Positions 16,649 to 27,782 of a stretch of 64,000 nucleotides of DNA are shown here, piece by piece. The stretch spans positions 310,001 through 374,000 of the forward strand of contig BPJP01000004.1 of NCBI GenBank assembly GCA_026004675.1. Direction: 5' to 3'. Numbering within the stretch: the stretch's first letter is position 1; each line of letters begins with the position of its first letter. A model generated the notes under the pieces. That model searched no databases and was not told where the DNA came from. It saw only the letters and a program-made list of their open reading frames with translations. Origin of the DNA: Gemmatales bacterium (lineage in GTDB: Bacteria > Planctomycetota > Planctomycetia > Gemmatales > Gemmataceae). Both the position numbers and the translations under genes were made by a program.

Positions 16649-17602
16649 TCATTGGAAAAGTTTGCTGACCGATTCGTTGTAATGAATGCGCTGGATAGCG
16701 TCGGCTAGAAGGGGAGCTACGCTCAGAACCTTGATCTTGGGCAGCTGTTTCTCCGGGGGGAGAGGGATGCTGTCGGTCACGATCACTTCGTCAATCGGAG
16801 CGGCTTTCAAATTTTCAATGCACGGCCCGCAAAAAACTGGATGGGTTGCACAGGCGTAAATCGCTTTGGCGCCGAACTCTCGCGCCAACCTGGCAGCGCC
16901 GATAATGCTTCCGCCTGTGCTGATCATGTCGTCGAACATCACGGTGACTTTTCCTTCGAGTGAGGCACCGATCAGGTTTGCCTGCCTCGTTTCCGTGGCG
17001 CTGGACCGGCGTTTGTCCATGATGGCGATCGCGCCGCCGAGCTTCTTCTGGTGGATGAGCGCTCGCTTAATACTCCCCTCATCGGGACTAAGCACTACCA
17101 GTTCCGACTGGGGGATGTTGAGTGTGCGAATATATTCGTCGATAACCGGCGCCGCTTGAAGATGGTCCAACGGAATATCGAAAAACCCTTGAATCTGGGC
17201 GGCGTGCAGATCGAGCGCCAGAACGCGGTCAGCACCCGCGATCGTCAACAAGTTGGCGACGAGCTTCGCCGTAATGGGAACCCGACCGACATCTTTGCGA
17301 TCCTGCCGGGCGTAACCGTAGTAAGGCAGGGACCGCCGTGATCCGCGCGGCGCTGGCACGTTTGAAGCTGTCCAGCATGACCAGAAGTTCCATCAGATTC
17401 TCGTTGACCGGCGGACAGGTCGGCTGTACCACGAAAATATCGCGGCCACGAACGTCTTCCTCGATACGAAACCGAGATTTCCCCGTCCGGAAAATTGGCC
17501 AGCGTGATCTTCCCCAACGGATCGCCCATGCATTGCGCAATTCGCTCGGCCAGAGCAATGTTGGGCTCGCCCACTAAACACTTTCAATTTGTTGTTGACC
17601 AT
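16649..17602 (-). CDS. prs: Ribose-phosphate pyrophosphokinase (frameshifted at 5' end)
   Basis: Makes PRPP from ribose 5-phosphate and ATP for nucleotide, His and Trp synthesis. The C-terminal 220 residues are intact: [31 protein letters not shown], and the PRPP loop [12 protein letters not shown]. The N-terminus [11 protein letters not shown], then [46 protein letters not shown] and [14 protein letters not shown], is spread over other frames, with shifts at about 17575, 17475 and 17335. The corrected protein would be about 317 residues, the normal length. prs is essential, so these shifts strongly suggest sequence errors. Confidence 0.88.
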
Positions 17603-17837
17603 CAGTAGCGTCGTTTACCGGTCTGGGGTTGTGGATCGCAGACAGGAGTTGCATTATGGAAAATCGTCGAGTTGGCTGTCAACCAAATTCGCGAACACCA
17701 TCGATGCGCAAGTAGCGACCATCTCTCTCGTCGTCGATCGCCGATGCTTATGGAACCCGAAGGAAGACTCCAACGTCAACGGACGGTCGCACCCCTCGAG
17801 TATTTAAGAAAATCAGCGCGGCGATTGAAGGGGGGAT

Positions 17838-19298
17838 TTAGTTCGTTGCGGGGGTGTTCCTGGAATGTTCGATCGGTGCTCGGTCAGGGCGAAGGCCGTA
17901 GGAACGCATTTTCGAACGCAATGTCGCTCGGTCGATACCCAGGCAGCGCGCGGCTTGAGATAGATTGCCTTCAACCTGCCGCAATACTGCCAGTAACAAA
18001 GCCGGCTCATTTTTGGCCAGCCATTCGTGGTACAATCGAGCGCTGCCTGCTTCGATTCCCGCTCTGACAAAGCGCTCCAATTCTTCGCTATCGAAATGCC
18101 TCTCCGCCGAACGGCTCCGTGTCGATTCCTGAAGATAGGGAAGAAATGATTCACGTTGCAATAGCGGAGCGGTAGCCTGCAAGAGGGCCTGACGCAAAAC
18201 GTTTTGCAGTTCCCGCACGTTGCCCGGCCAGCGGTAGTTTTTCAGCAAGTCGAGTGCGTCCGGCGTCACGCCGCGCACGTCCGTTCCCAATTCCTTGTTC
18301 AACCGCTTAAGAAAATGCTGGATCAGCAGGTCGAGATCGTCGCCACGCTCGCGCAAAGGGGGCAAACGAATGGTGAATCCGTTGAGCCGATAATACAAGT
18401 CGATGCGGAACTTGTTGGCGTCGATCATCGCTTTCAGATCGCGGTTGGTGGCAGCAATCAGACGGACGTCGGCACGGATGGTTTGGTTGCCGCCGACGCG
18501 TTCGAAGCTGCGTGTTTCGAGAAGGCGTAAGACCTTGGCCTGAGTCAAAGGCGGCATGTCGCCGATTTCATCGAGGAAAATCGTGCCGCCAGAACATTGT
18601 TCGAACTTGCCGATGCGCTTGTGATCGGCACCCGTGAACGCTCCTTTTTCGTGACCGAACAACTCGCTTTCGAGAAGAGTTTCGGGGATAGCGGCACAGT
18701 TGATGGCCAGGAATGGCCCTTGTGCCCGCCGGCTGTAATGATAGATAGCCCGAGCGATCAGTTCCTTGCCGGTCCCGCTTTCACCAAGAATCAGTACGGC
18801 GACATCCTTGGGTGCAATGCGCCCGACGAGCTTATACACTTCTTGCATCGCTGGCGACCGGCCAACTAGAGCGTCGTCGGTATCATCGCCAGGAGGCTCG
18901 CCATCGAGACGCGAGCGCGAGCGCATTACCCGTGCATCGGCAATCGCACGATCGACCAGTACCTTGAGTGGATCGAATTCAAGAGGCTTCAGAAGGTATT
19001 CGTAGGCGCCCAGCGACATGGCCTCGATGGCCGTGTTCGTCGTACCATGTCCCGTCATGAAGATTGTCGGCGTCTTCAGATTCCATTCACGAATCCGACG
19101 AAATCCTTCCAGCCCGGAACCGTCGGGCAGATCGAGATCGAGAAGCACCACGTCCGGTTGCTTTTCCTCGATCAGGCTCAGTCCTTCCCGCAGGCTGACT
19201 GCCCCGAAAAAAGCATATTCCGGTTCTGGGAATGCTTGTCTCAGGAACTCAAGAATGCATAATTCGTCGTCGATGGCTACGATCGTGGCCATATTCAA
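17838..19298 (-). CDS. NtrC-family sigma54-dependent response regulator
   Basis: Protein of 486 residues in three parts. Receiver (2-125) with the acidic DDE (10-12), phospho-acceptor Asp54 and Lys in LLKPL. AAA+ sigma54-activation domain with Walker A GESGTGKE, the GAFTGA sigma54-contact loop, Walker B GGTIFLDEIGD and the arginine-finger region. C-terminal Fis-type HTH (about 440-475: EGNLSQAARCLGIDRATLRSKM). It activates RpoN-dependent promoters when phosphorylated. No sensor kinase lies next to it, so target genes are unknown. A 235-base gap separates it from prs and shows nothing recognisable. Confidence 0.92.
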   Translation of the reverse strand: MNMATIVAIDDELCILEFLRQAFPEPEYAFFGAVSLREGLSLIEEKQPDVVLLDLDLPDGSGLEGFRRIREWNLKTPTIFMTGHGTTNTAIEAMSLGAYEYLLKPLEFDPLKVLVDRAIADARVMRSRSRLDGEPPGDDTDDALVGRSPAMQEVYKLVGRIAPKDVAVLILGESGTGKELIARAIYHYSRRAQGPFLAINCAAIPETLLESELFGHEKGAFTGADHKRIGKFEQCSGGTIFLDEIGDMPPLTQAKVLRLLETRSFERVGGNQTIRADVRLIAATNRDLKAMIDANKFRIDLYYRLNGFTIRLPPLRERGDDLDLLIQHFLKRLNKELGTDVRGVTPDALDLLKNYRWPGNVRELQNVLRQALLQATAPLLQRESFLPYLQESTRSRSAERHFDSEELERFVRAGIEAGSARLYHEWLAKNEPALLLAVLRQVEGNLSQAARCLGIDRATLRSKMRSYGLRPDRAPIEHSRNTPATN

Positions 19299-19552
19299 TG
19301 TTCGAAGAACGATTAGCCGTTTTAACCTTTCACTTCGCCACTTTCCGCAGCTGCCGATTGTTTCATTGTCTCAACTGGTGCAATTGCAATTACTTGCAAC
19401 AACAAGGGACCGCTGGACGGGGTAGGGTCGCTTGACAGTGAATCTCTGTGCCTCCCATATTATTCTATCGATAACTTTGTGCCCAGCGGACATCTGATGT
19501 TAAAAAACAGTGAAATTCCTCCAGCCTGGCGTTTCAGGAAAGGCGACAACGT

Positions 19553-20404
19553 TTGTCTGATGCGGCTATCGAGATCGAAGACCTCGTGATCTGTTACGGC
19601 GACTTTGTCGCGGTCGACGGATTGAATTTGACTGTTCCCAAGGGGCAGTTATTCGGGTTATTGGGACCGAATGGCGCTGGGAAAACTTCCACCATTCGTA
19701 TTCTGATCGGACAAAAGCGACCGACCTCCGGTAGTATTCGTGTTCTGGGGCACGATGTCCTTACCGACTGGCAGGCGATCAAACCGATGTTCGGCTATGT
19801 GCCGGATCGGGAGAACCATTTCGACGATTTTACCGGACGGAGGAATCTGCAAATTTTTGCCGACTTGTATCGGGTGCCCTACCGGCGGATCGACGAATGC
19901 CTCGAAACCGTCGAATTGCTTGACGCAGCCGATGTCGTGGTTCGTGGTTATTCACTCGGAATGCGCCGCAAGCTGTTGTTGGCCCGTGCGCTGCTGCACA
20001 AACCGGCGGTCCTGTACCTCGACGAACCCACTGCCAACCTCGATATTCACTCGGCAGCCGTGGTGCGCAAGACGCTGCGCGCTCTCGTCGCAGAAGGCAC
20101 CACGGTTGTATTAACGACGCATAATATGCAAGAGGTGGAAGAAATCTGCGACCGGGTCGCCATTCTTTGCAAAGGGCGACTGGTAGCGCTCGATACCCCT
20201 TTGTCGTTGCGTCGCCAGCACACGGAAAGACTGGTTGACGTCGTTTTGCTCGACGGCAGCCGTCACGTCTTCAACATGGATATCCCCGAGCAAAGGCAAA
20301 GGCTCGCTCATCATGTCCAGAGCGATGCCGTCGCCAGCATCAAGACCCGGGAATTCAATTTTCGCGAGGCGTTTCTGAAACTCACCGGAACCGAATTCAC
20401 TTGA
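19553..20404 (+). CDS. ABC transporter ATP-binding protein
   Basis: ATPase of an ABC-2 type exporter, 283 residues. Walker A GPNGAGKTS, Q-loop region, signature YSLGMRRKLLLARALL, Walker B VLYLDEPTANLD and the H-loop TTHNM are all in place. The C-terminal 70 residues match the extension of CcmA/NatA-type drug or Na+ exporters. The start is a TTG, supported by AGGAAAGG about 10 bases upstream. Forms a pair with the permease gene 9 bases downstream. Substrate unknown. Confidence 0.9.
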   Translation: MSDAAIEIEDLVICYGDFVAVDGLNLTVPKGQLFGLLGPNGAGKTSTIRILIGQKRPTSGSIRVLGHDVLTDWQAIKPMFGYVPDRENHFDDFTGRRNLQIFADLYRVPYRRIDECLETVELLDAADVVVRGYSLGMRRKLLLARALLHKPAVLYLDEPTANLDIHSAAVVRKTLRALVAEGTTVVLTTHNMQEVEEICDRVAILCKGRLVALDTPLSLRRQHTERLVDVVLLDGSRHVFNMDIPEQRQRLAHHVQSDAVASIKTREFNFREAFLKLTGTEFT

Positions 20405-20413
20405 CAGTCAACC

Positions 20414-21646
20414 ATGCTTCGCTGGTACATCATTCGCACACTGTTGAAAAAAGAAGCCTGGCGTCATCTGGCGGATCGCGGCGGGATTTTCGTCGCTTTT
20501 CTGCTGATCGGCTGCTTCGCCCTCGCCTGCATGTTTGGCCGACGCTTCATTGGCGACCAGATACTGGTTGGCACGGTCGGCGTCTGCTATGTGGATGAGG
20601 TCGACCTTGGCCAGCATACGCCGGCCTGGCTGAGCCATCTCCGGTCGCATCCTCCGGAGGCCGACTTGCGCATCCGTTTTCGCCGCCATTCGCAGCTGCC
20701 AATTGGCCTTCTGTTTTACGGCGAAAACACCGGCGCGGTCCAGATTCGTGACGGCGGGACAGACCACAACGGCCAGCCCCGCTATGTCATCATGGTCTGG
20801 TTTCCCGGTAGCGATGCCGGCGTCATGGAGCCGTATCTTCGCTGGTTCTGGAAAGAAACGTTTGCATTTTTCGGTCAGCAGCGCCGACCGCTCCAAATCG
20901 ACACGGAAGGGCCATTGCTCTTTCCCTCCGGTTCGATGCTGGTGCGTGTGTCTCCTCAGTCCGGTGGCAAGCGGCATTTCCTGACGTATAGCAGACTTGA
21001 AAACGACCAAAAATGGTTTTCGGATTTGCCGCCGCCATTGGAGATCCGAGTCGAGTATCACCAGTTGCAGAATCGGGCGGATATGCTTTCTTTTGCCGCG
21101 ACGGCCTTGATCACCTTTGCCATGTGGTTTTTCTCTGTCTTCTTGATGCCGGCGTTGACCTGCGAAGAACGCGAGCGCGGCGTCCTGCTCGCCCAGGCGC
21201 TTTCTCCAGCCTCGACGCTGGAAATCTTTGCTGCCAAGTTCTTGTTCTATCCATTGGCCGGCATTCTCCTCGGCGTCATCCTTGCTGCCATTTACAAAAT
21301 TTCGGTCATTGTGAGTCTCTTCTTTTGGATAGCGCTAGTGACCACCGCCATCGGTTATCTCGGGCTGGGTCTGGCCATTGCCAGCCTCGCCCCAAACCAA
21401 CGCAAAGCCAGCATGGGGGCAATGTGCTACCTTCTTGCTATCGCTTTGCTTTTGTTTATCAGCCTTCAATTCCGAGTTCCCCTGGCGCAACATTTTGTTC
21501 TCGAACGTCACTGCGTCCGCCTGTTGCACGCCAGTCTCGTCGGCACCGCCTCAGCCTATCGCTATGAGATGATTGCGGCGATCGTCTTGAGCCTGTTCTG
21601 GACAGGGCTGGCCGTTCGCTTGTTCCGGAGGCACGGCTGGCAGTAG
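20414..21646 (+). CDS. ABC-2 type transporter permease
   Basis: Membrane partner of the preceding ATPase, 410 residues. One transmembrane helix near residues 27-45, a large extracytoplasmic domain (about 55-225), then five to six helices from about residue 228 to the end. The motif around LTCEERERGVLLAQALSPAS after the second helix is the coupling-helix region typical of ABC-2 permeases. Function is export of an unknown substrate. Convergent with the ceramidase-like gene. Confidence 0.85.
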   Translation: MLRWYIIRTLLKKEAWRHLADRGGIFVAFLLIGCFALACMFGRRFIGDQILVGTVGVCYVDEVDLGQHTPAWLSHLRSHPPEADLRIRFRRHSQLPIGLLFYGENTGAVQIRDGGTDHNGQPRYVIMVWFPGSDAGVMEPYLRWFWKETFAFFGQQRRPLQIDTEGPLLFPSGSMLVRVSPQSGGKRHFLTYSRLENDQKWFSDLPPPLEIRVEYHQLQNRADMLSFAATALITFAMWFFSVFLMPALTCEERERGVLLAQALSPASTLEIFAAKFLFYPLAGILLGVILAAIYKISVIVSLFFWIALVTTAIGYLGLGLAIASLAPNQRKASMGAMCYLLAIALLLFISLQFRVPLAQHFVLERHCVRLLHASLVGTASAYRYEMIAAIVLSLFWTGLAVRLFRRHGWQ

Positions 21647-21684
21647 ACTGCATTGACCACGCGAATGCATGAAGACTGCTGGCC

Positions 21685-23043
21685 CTATTCTGCCACTTTT
21701 TTCGCCAGATCGTGGACGGTGGCGACAATCATCTCCTCGATTTTCGTCGACCAGACTGTGGGCAAACCGTAGTAGATCATGGAGGTGGCGCCTTCGTATC
21801 CGCCTTCACGAAGGACGCGTTGCGAAGGAATATAGGCCATCACGTCGTTCGAATAACCCGCCACCCAGGTGGTTCGCGGCGCTAGTTCTTTTTTCAGCCG
21901 CAACGAATAATCGACGACTACTTCACCGCCAAGCACGACCCAGGTCACGTTTCCGACTTTCCATATCTGGACGGGATAAGGATAAGATTTGGGGAGGGTT
22001 TTGCCTGTGTTGAGTTGGGCCAAGAGCATTTTTGCGCGGGCGGCGAGGTACCGGTTCTTGCTCATGGCTTCTTCGACAAGCTTCTCCCGGGTCGGTAGAG
22101 CCGCCAGCGGCAAATCGATTTCGCGATAGACTGTCCGTAGTTCCCCCTCCACCGGAGCCATATCCTCTTTGAGAACGGCATTGACGCTGTGAGCGAGTTC
22201 CCGGCCATACTTTCTCGCCAATTCTACCTTGCGGCGAGGCAGGGGGTTCTGATCGCCACCGCAGCCCGCCCAGAAAAGCGCAACGGCTCCCGGATGGTCT
22301 TTTTCCAATTCGAGCTGGGCGAACCCAGGATAGTCCCCGGACCATTGGTAGAAACTCAAAACAGTGGCGTGACACGCATAGCCAAACACAATGGCCGCCA
22401 GACGATCTTTGACATGAACTGCCAACACGGGAACATCGTGATCGACAGGGCCTTTGAGTTTTCCGTGCTCGCGCAGCTTCGGGACATCGCTTTCACGATT
22501 ATTGCGGCGATTGACTGCAAAAGTCGCCTTGCCCACGCCCCAACGAAGTTTCGCCGGCCTCAGCGACATCAACGCCTGGTCGGCAGCGCGAACGATCTTC
22601 TTTTTCAGGTCCGCCGTGTATTCATCGACGAGTTGCTGCTGTTTCTCGTCGAGGAAATACATGGTTTTCAGGTTGCTCCGCACGACCGGTCCGGTATGCG
22701 TATGGGAAGCATTGAGGATGATCTGGCTCCGTTTGAGGCCATGTTTTTTTTCGACGTGTTCGCGAACTTCAAGCGAAAGATCGCGCGGTATTCCGACCAG
22801 ATCGAGACAGACCAAGACGCCGACATGGCCGTGCGGATCACGGATGGCCAGCGCTTTGGCCCACAGGTCGTGGAGTTTCCCCTCGGCAGGCTTGTTGCGA
22901 CTGGCGTAGCCCGACATCCACATCGGTTTTTGAGGTGTGATATTCACTTTGGCAACGCCGGCATGCCAGGCGGCATCGTCAGAACGAAGACCGGAACTGC
23001 AAAGCGCCAGAAAGATAAGCGACAGATAACGACGGCGAAGCAC
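21685..23043 (-). CDS. Neutral/alkaline non-lysosomal ceramidase-type secreted protein
   Basis: Protein of 452 residues with a signal peptide (about 1-21), predicted to be exported. It matches the N-terminal domain of neutral ceramidases: AGVAKVNITP at the start, the zinc-binding ASHTHTGP (about residue 112), and GYACHATVL. The C-terminal part of classical ceramidases is missing, as is common in planctomycete members. These proteins are numerous in planctomycetes; true ceramide hydrolysis has rarely been shown for them, so the substrate is open. Confidence 0.85.
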   Translation of the reverse strand: MLRRRYLSLIFLALCSSGLRSDDAAWHAGVAKVNITPQKPMWMSGYASRNKPAEGKLHDLWAKALAIRDPHGHVGVLVCLDLVGIPRDLSLEVREHVEKKHGLKRSQIILNASHTHTGPVVRSNLKTMYFLDEKQQQLVDEYTADLKKKIVRAADQALMSLRPAKLRWGVGKATFAVNRRNNRESDVPKLREHGKLKGPVDHDVPVLAVHVKDRLAAIVFGYACHATVLSFYQWSGDYPGFAQLELEKDHPGAVALFWAGCGGDQNPLPRRKVELARKYGRELAHSVNAVLKEDMAPVEGELRTVYREIDLPLAALPTREKLVEEAMSKNRYLAARAKMLLAQLNTGKTLPKSYPYPVQIWKVGNVTWVVLGGEVVVDYSLRLKKELAPRTTWVAGYSNDVMAYIPSQRVLREGGYEGATSMIYYGLPTVWSTKIEEMIVATVHDLAKKVAE

Positions 23044-23167
23044 TCGGCACCTCCACGATCATGGAACGCAGTTTCCCTAATTGCAATCTTCGTAACAGGG
23101 AAAGAAATACCGGTCAACTGATAATGTTGTCCGGACGTGAATCTTGGGAAGGTGCTTTACCAGGCTG

Positions 23168-23626
23168 TTAGCGCTGTTCGCCGGGCACAAGATGGCTGAA
23201 TTCAGGAGATACTTTCAGCTTGGGAACAGCCTCGGCTAATGCTTTCACGAAACCTTCCTTGTCTTTGGGCGATACCAGCGCGAAAACCAGTTTCCCGTTC
23301 TTGCGGTAGTTGATACGCAAGCGGTCGAGGGAACATGCCGGTGCACTGAGCGGATTGCGCGTCGGAAAGACTTCTTCGATATCCGCAAGCGGAATTCGCC
23401 AACAAAGGAAACAGCAGCGCAGCTCCAAATGGGAGTCGGTAATCGTGTAGGAAGTGGACAGAAAAGGCCACCAGATCAGGACGGCCAATATCGGCAGAAG
23501 GTAGCCCAATAGCTGCGGCTCTCCGGTGGGCCAAACGAGGATCGATACGCCCTGGCTCAACATCACAAGGCTGCCAATGCCGATCGGCGCAACAAGCCAC
23601 CAGTCTCGTTTCGATGGAAAGGTCAT
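23168..23626 (-). CDS. Bacterial PH-domain membrane protein
   Basis: Protein of 152 residues with two closely spaced transmembrane helices (about 11-32 and 38-57) followed by a YTITDSHLELRCCFLCWRIPLADIEEV segment, the pattern of bacterial PH-like (bPH/DUF) proteins. The beta-rich domain ends with the usual amphipathic helix (FVKALAEAVPKL). Cytoplasmic-side membrane association is likely; no function is known. Located between the kinase gene and the ceramidase-like gene on the same strand. Confidence 0.7.
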   Translation of the reverse strand: MTFPSKRDWWLVAPIGIGSLVMLSQGVSILVWPTGEPQLLGYLLPILAVLIWWPFLSTSYTITDSHLELRCCFLCWRIPLADIEEVFPTRNPLSAPACSLDRLRINYRKNGKLVFALVSPKDKEGFVKALAEAVPKLKVSPEFSHLVPGEQR

Positions 23627-23708
23627 GGTCCGCCCCCTTTGTCTGCTTTCCTATTCGGTACTTCGCCAGAAACGAGGATGAATTTACGAGAAGGTGAAAG
23701 TGGCTTTA

Positions 23709-26700
23709 TTATCGGGCAAGATCGAAAATATAAATGACGCCGTTGGCAGCGGCGCAGAGCAGGTGTTTGCCATCCTTGTCGAAGTCGAGTGCGTTTACAG
23801 GGAAAAGAAGCCGCCATTGCCGTGCAAGCGCACGTTTCTTGAGGTCGAAGACATAGAGGTTCCCATCGCGGGTTCCCGCGGCGAGAAAACGGCCATCGCG
23901 AGAAAAACACACGCTCTCTAGCTCGAAATACCCGTCAAACGATTGGATTATCCGGCCGCTATGTGTATCCCAAATGACCAAGGAACGCGAACTCCAGCCG
24001 GCCAAAATGTCGCTGGCGGGACCGAAACGAAGATAGGAAATGTTGTCGTATTCGCCCCCAAGGACCTTTTTCTGTTTGCGTTGCTCCACGTCCCAAAGGC
24101 TGACTTCGAACGTGCTCTGGTGTTGCACTTGCCGGCGCAAGGCGACTGCCGCCGTCTGATTGTCAGGTGCGATTGCCAGAGCGTAGACGGCATCGTCTTT
24201 TGCCAGTGGAACCGGGTGCTCGGCCCCCGTCAGCTGATCGATGAAGAGCAAGAATCGAGCATTGTTGTTTGCGGAATCTTGATGATAGAGCACAATGGAT
24301 CGAGCATTCGGAGCGATCGTTATTTTGAAAAAATCGCCGTCGTAGATGAGAAGTTTCTTTTGCCCCGTCGAGGTGTTAAAAGTAATGAGTCCGGCAGTGC
24401 GTTTGTTTCCTTCGATTCGCCGCACGGCGACGGCCAGCCATTGTCCGTCGGCGGACAGGGAGGCATCGCTGATCGAGGTCCACCCCGCCATCGGGTCAGG
24501 GTACTCGCCTTTGGACTCGATATTCCATGCTTTCAATCCGTTCGCTGAATAGCTGACCAATGTGGCGCCGGCAAGCAACATACGAGCGCTACCGAAACGC
24601 GGATGATAGGAAAAGGTTGCCTTCGTCTCGGTAGTGCGCAGGTCGCGCAGGAGTAACCGGGTGGGCGTTTGGTGGTTCGCCGTCACGAGCGATTGGCCGT
24701 CATCGGTGACGGCCAGCGCAGCGACGGAATCGATTGGTTGTCGGGGGAGCAACTCTTTATTGGTGGTCATATTCCAGATACGCAAATTGCCGTTGCTGTC
24801 CCCGGCGGCAAGGCGTTTTCCATCTCTTGAAAACGCAAGAGCGTAGAATCGTGCACTCCCTTCGCCGAGCACGGTTCTTTTCTTGCCGACCAGTGACGTG
24901 CGCAAAACTTGATAGACGCTGTCTCCCCCTTTCTGCGCGATTCGGCCGATCGCGAGCGAATTGGAAGCCGAATCCACCGCGAGACCGTTCACGAGACCAT
25001 CCAGCGGGAAGGCGCCGACCTCTGCTCCGCTTTCGGCGTCCCAGACTCCAACGACCGATGCCAGAACCGTGCGGTTGGAGCCGGTCTTGTCGCTTCGTAC
25101 GGCAGCGGCAAAGAACCTGCCATCTTCCGAGAAGGCCAATTTGCCGACGGCCCTTTTGACTGAAGTCGGGCACAGTTGATTGCAAGGAAATCTCTCTTCC
25201 TGCGGAAACATCCCAGAGTTTGACACCCGTACGGCCACTCGCGAACTTGGCGCCTTTCCTGCTAAATCCCACCGAAAAGTTGGATGAAGAACTCGCCGAC
25301 CGGTACGACTGAAGTCGTACGCCCCGTTCGACGTTAAAAACCAAAGCGTCCTGGTTTCCCCCGACCACCACTGCTTTGCCGTCTGGACTCGCCGCAATCG
25401 TGGTGACGTTTCCTACTGGCAAAAGATGTTTTTTTTCCGTCTTGGTTTGCCAATCCCAGATCGTGATGACGTTGCTGTACCGTTTCAGCGCAACTATTCG
25501 AGACGCATCCAAAAAAGCGATCGTGAGCACTTCTCCTGGCTCGGCTTTTCGGTGACTCACCAGCTTGCCCGTTTCCGAGTCCCAGACAAAAATCCCATTG
25601 GTAGAACTGCTTGCAAACGTCCTGCCATCTGGACAGAAAGCGAGCGAAATCACGGAATGAGCTTGCCGCCAGCGGTCATCACCGATGATGCCAACCAATT
25701 CGGCCGGATACCATTTCTGGCGTCGCTCGACGGGGATCGAAAAAGGAACCGATGTCGACAAGTCGCCGCCGACCTGATGCTGGCGTCCCGGTTTCTTATC
25801 AGAGACGGACGTATCGGCAGGGAAAAACGAACGGTAGCCCACAAAAGCGGCGACCAGAAGCAAGCACACGCCGGCTGCTGTTATTTTGACCCGCGGCGGC
25901 AGTTTCGCCGCCTGTTTCAAGGACCATTTGGCGATCCGGAACGGTTGTCGCAGAAGCCAGACAGCAGACTTTTTGGCCCATTGCGACGAGACAGACTTTT
26001 TCTTGCGAAGTGGTAATTGGTCGATCGCTTGCACGACATCGATGGGCGCTGGGAAGCGTTCGACTGGTCGCTTTGCCAGCATGCGGTGGATGATGGCTTC
26101 GAGCTGCGGTGGAGCGTTCGGAACTTCGAGCGGAGGTGGCGATGCTTTTTGATGGCGCATCAGTTTCTCCGCCAGACTTCCTCCTGCAAAGGGAGGCTTT
26201 CCCTTCAAAAGGAAGTAAAAGATGCATCCGAGACTATAGATATCGGAGCGAATATCCGCACTGTGGAGATCGAGTGCTTGTTCCGGAGAGAGATAATCCG
26301 GCGTCCCCATTGTCACATAGTCGCCGGCAAGTTGCGTCAAGTTGCGCGAACTCGGGTCCCGTTCTGGCTGCCGCAATCGGGCCAGTCCCAAGTCGAGGAT
26401 CTTGATCTGCCCGTAGGGGTATTCGCTGGCATCACATTCTTTGGTGACGACCAGATTGGGCGGTTTCATATCACGGTGGATTAGCCCGCGTTCGTGAATG
26501 TGCTGTAATCCAAGGGCCGTCTGGCGAACAAAGTCGCAGGCTTGTTCGACGGAAAGGGGGCCTTCCTTGTTGACAAGGGCGGCCAGGTCCGTCCCCTCGA
26601 TAAACTCCATGGCCAACCCCAGGTGTGGTCCCACCGGTCCAGCATCGTAAGCCCGAACGACATTGGGATGATCGACCTGGCTGGTCACCTGGATTTCACG

Positions 26701-27054
26701 ATAAAACCGCGCCAACGAATCGGCATCACTGGCCACTTCCGGGCGAATGATCTTCAAAGCGACCAGGCGGCGCATGTGCAGATGGCGAGCCTTGAAAACC
26801 TGTCCCATGCCGCCCGCGCCCAATCGCTCGAGGAGGACATACGAGCCAAGGATCAGTTCTTTGGCTTTGCCTTGCAGGATCAAATTAGCCTGGAAAGGGG
26901 TCAGCCAGCGACAGCGCATCAACTCCTGGACCAATTTCTGCGGTCCAGGCACGCGTTTCGTGAACCGGCGCCTCAACTCCTCCATCTGCGCTGGTTCGAG
27001 AATCTGGTGTTGTTGCAGGATGTCGAGAAGCGCCCCACCCGAAGCAACCGCCAT
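23709..27054 (-). CDS. Ser/Thr protein kinase with C-terminal WD40-like repeats (one frameshift)
   Basis: Large receptor-type kinase of about 1115 residues. The N-terminus (about 10-70) carries the LTPFQA module shared with the pseudokinase at 1.3 kb. The kinase domain follows: GAGGMG loop, ALKI Lys, catalytic loop HRDMKPPN (complete), DLG in place of DFG, and a YSLGC F-helix. A transmembrane helix lies near residue 405 (VCLLLVAAFVGY). The remaining 650 residues contain WD40-like blades with FSRDGKRLAAGDSNGNLRIW-type units, probably extracytoplasmic. A single frameshift at about 25155-25185 splits the propeller region; the two frames join smoothly. The ATG at 27054 is preceded by AGGTGGG. The phosphorylation target is unknown. 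Confidence 0.88.
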
Positions 27055-27225
27055 AAGCCCACCTGCTGGAAGAGCCACGCGATCAACAGCAAGGGTATGT
27101 TATCGGCTTTTTACGCACTCTTCTAGTCCCAAATTTCAACCAATTCCTTCGGCCAAGGCGACATCGCAACGAAACTCTGCCCAAGAGCGAATCCTGCCAG
27201 TAATCTGATGATTTGGGCCGTCGAA

Positions 27226-27254
27226 TTGCACCGGTAGAAGAAAGTGACTACAAT
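27226..27254 (+). promoter_or_regulatory. Candidate promoter of the metal-efflux locus
   Basis: TTGCAC (27226-27231) and TACAAT (27249-27254), spacer 17 bases. The downstream ATG is at 27262, only 7 bases after the -10, so the message would be leaderless or nearly so. No metal-responsive dyad (MerR/CueR type) was seen between the boxes. Confidence 0.45.
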
Positions 27255-27261
27255 ATGGCAT

Positions 27262-27684
27262 ATGCTCGAGCATTTGCGAAAGTGGATCGTTTCCATGCTG
27301 GCGATGACGCTTCTATTGGGAGCAATCGTTCAGCCGATGTGTCTGTGCGCCTGGGGGGCAGACAAGGATGACACAAGAAACAGTAGGAATTCATGTTGCA
27401 CGTCGAGCGGGTTCTTAACGAGTTGTTCCTGTTGCTGCAGACATCATGCCAGTCGCGGGCAGCGTTCGTGCGACCAAAAGGGAACCACGCCTTGCTGCCA
27501 GGCGTCGAAACCGGCTGTACTGTTTTCTGCCAGTCCGAAGATGGACCGCCTGCCATTGGGCCAGACTTCTTCACCGGCGATCCGCGCCTCAGGCGACACG
27601 AGCTTGGTGGCATCGCGACCCCCCTCACCGCCAACTTCGCCATCGGCGATTCTTTACGTTTCATCTCAACGCCTCCTGATTTAG
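27262..27684 (+). CDS. Small Cys-rich secreted protein
   Basis: Protein of 140 residues with an N-terminal signal sequence (about 1-27, hydrophobic core MLAMTLLLGAIV). The mature part begins with a cluster of cysteines and histidines (CC, then SCSCCCRHH, then single C and CC) and continues as a Pro/Ser-rich tail. No family recognised. The Cys/His content and its position directly before a CusB-like adaptor suggest periplasmic metal binding, which is inference only. No obvious ribosome-binding site, in keeping with a leaderless message. Confidence 0.6.
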   Translation: MLEHLRKWIVSMLAMTLLLGAIVQPMCLCAWGADKDDTRNSRNSCCTSSGFLTSCSCCCRHHASRGQRSCDQKGTTPCCQASKPAVLFSASPKMDRLPLGQTSSPAIRASGDTSLVASRPPSPPTSPSAILYVSSQRLLI

Positions 27685-27782
27685 CGGTTTGACTGTGCGC
27701 GCTGCGCGGGCCGGACGCCGACCGTGTGCGTTCTTTTCCCTAGCGACCTTTGCGTCTACCAGGCACGTTTCAGGAGGCCATC

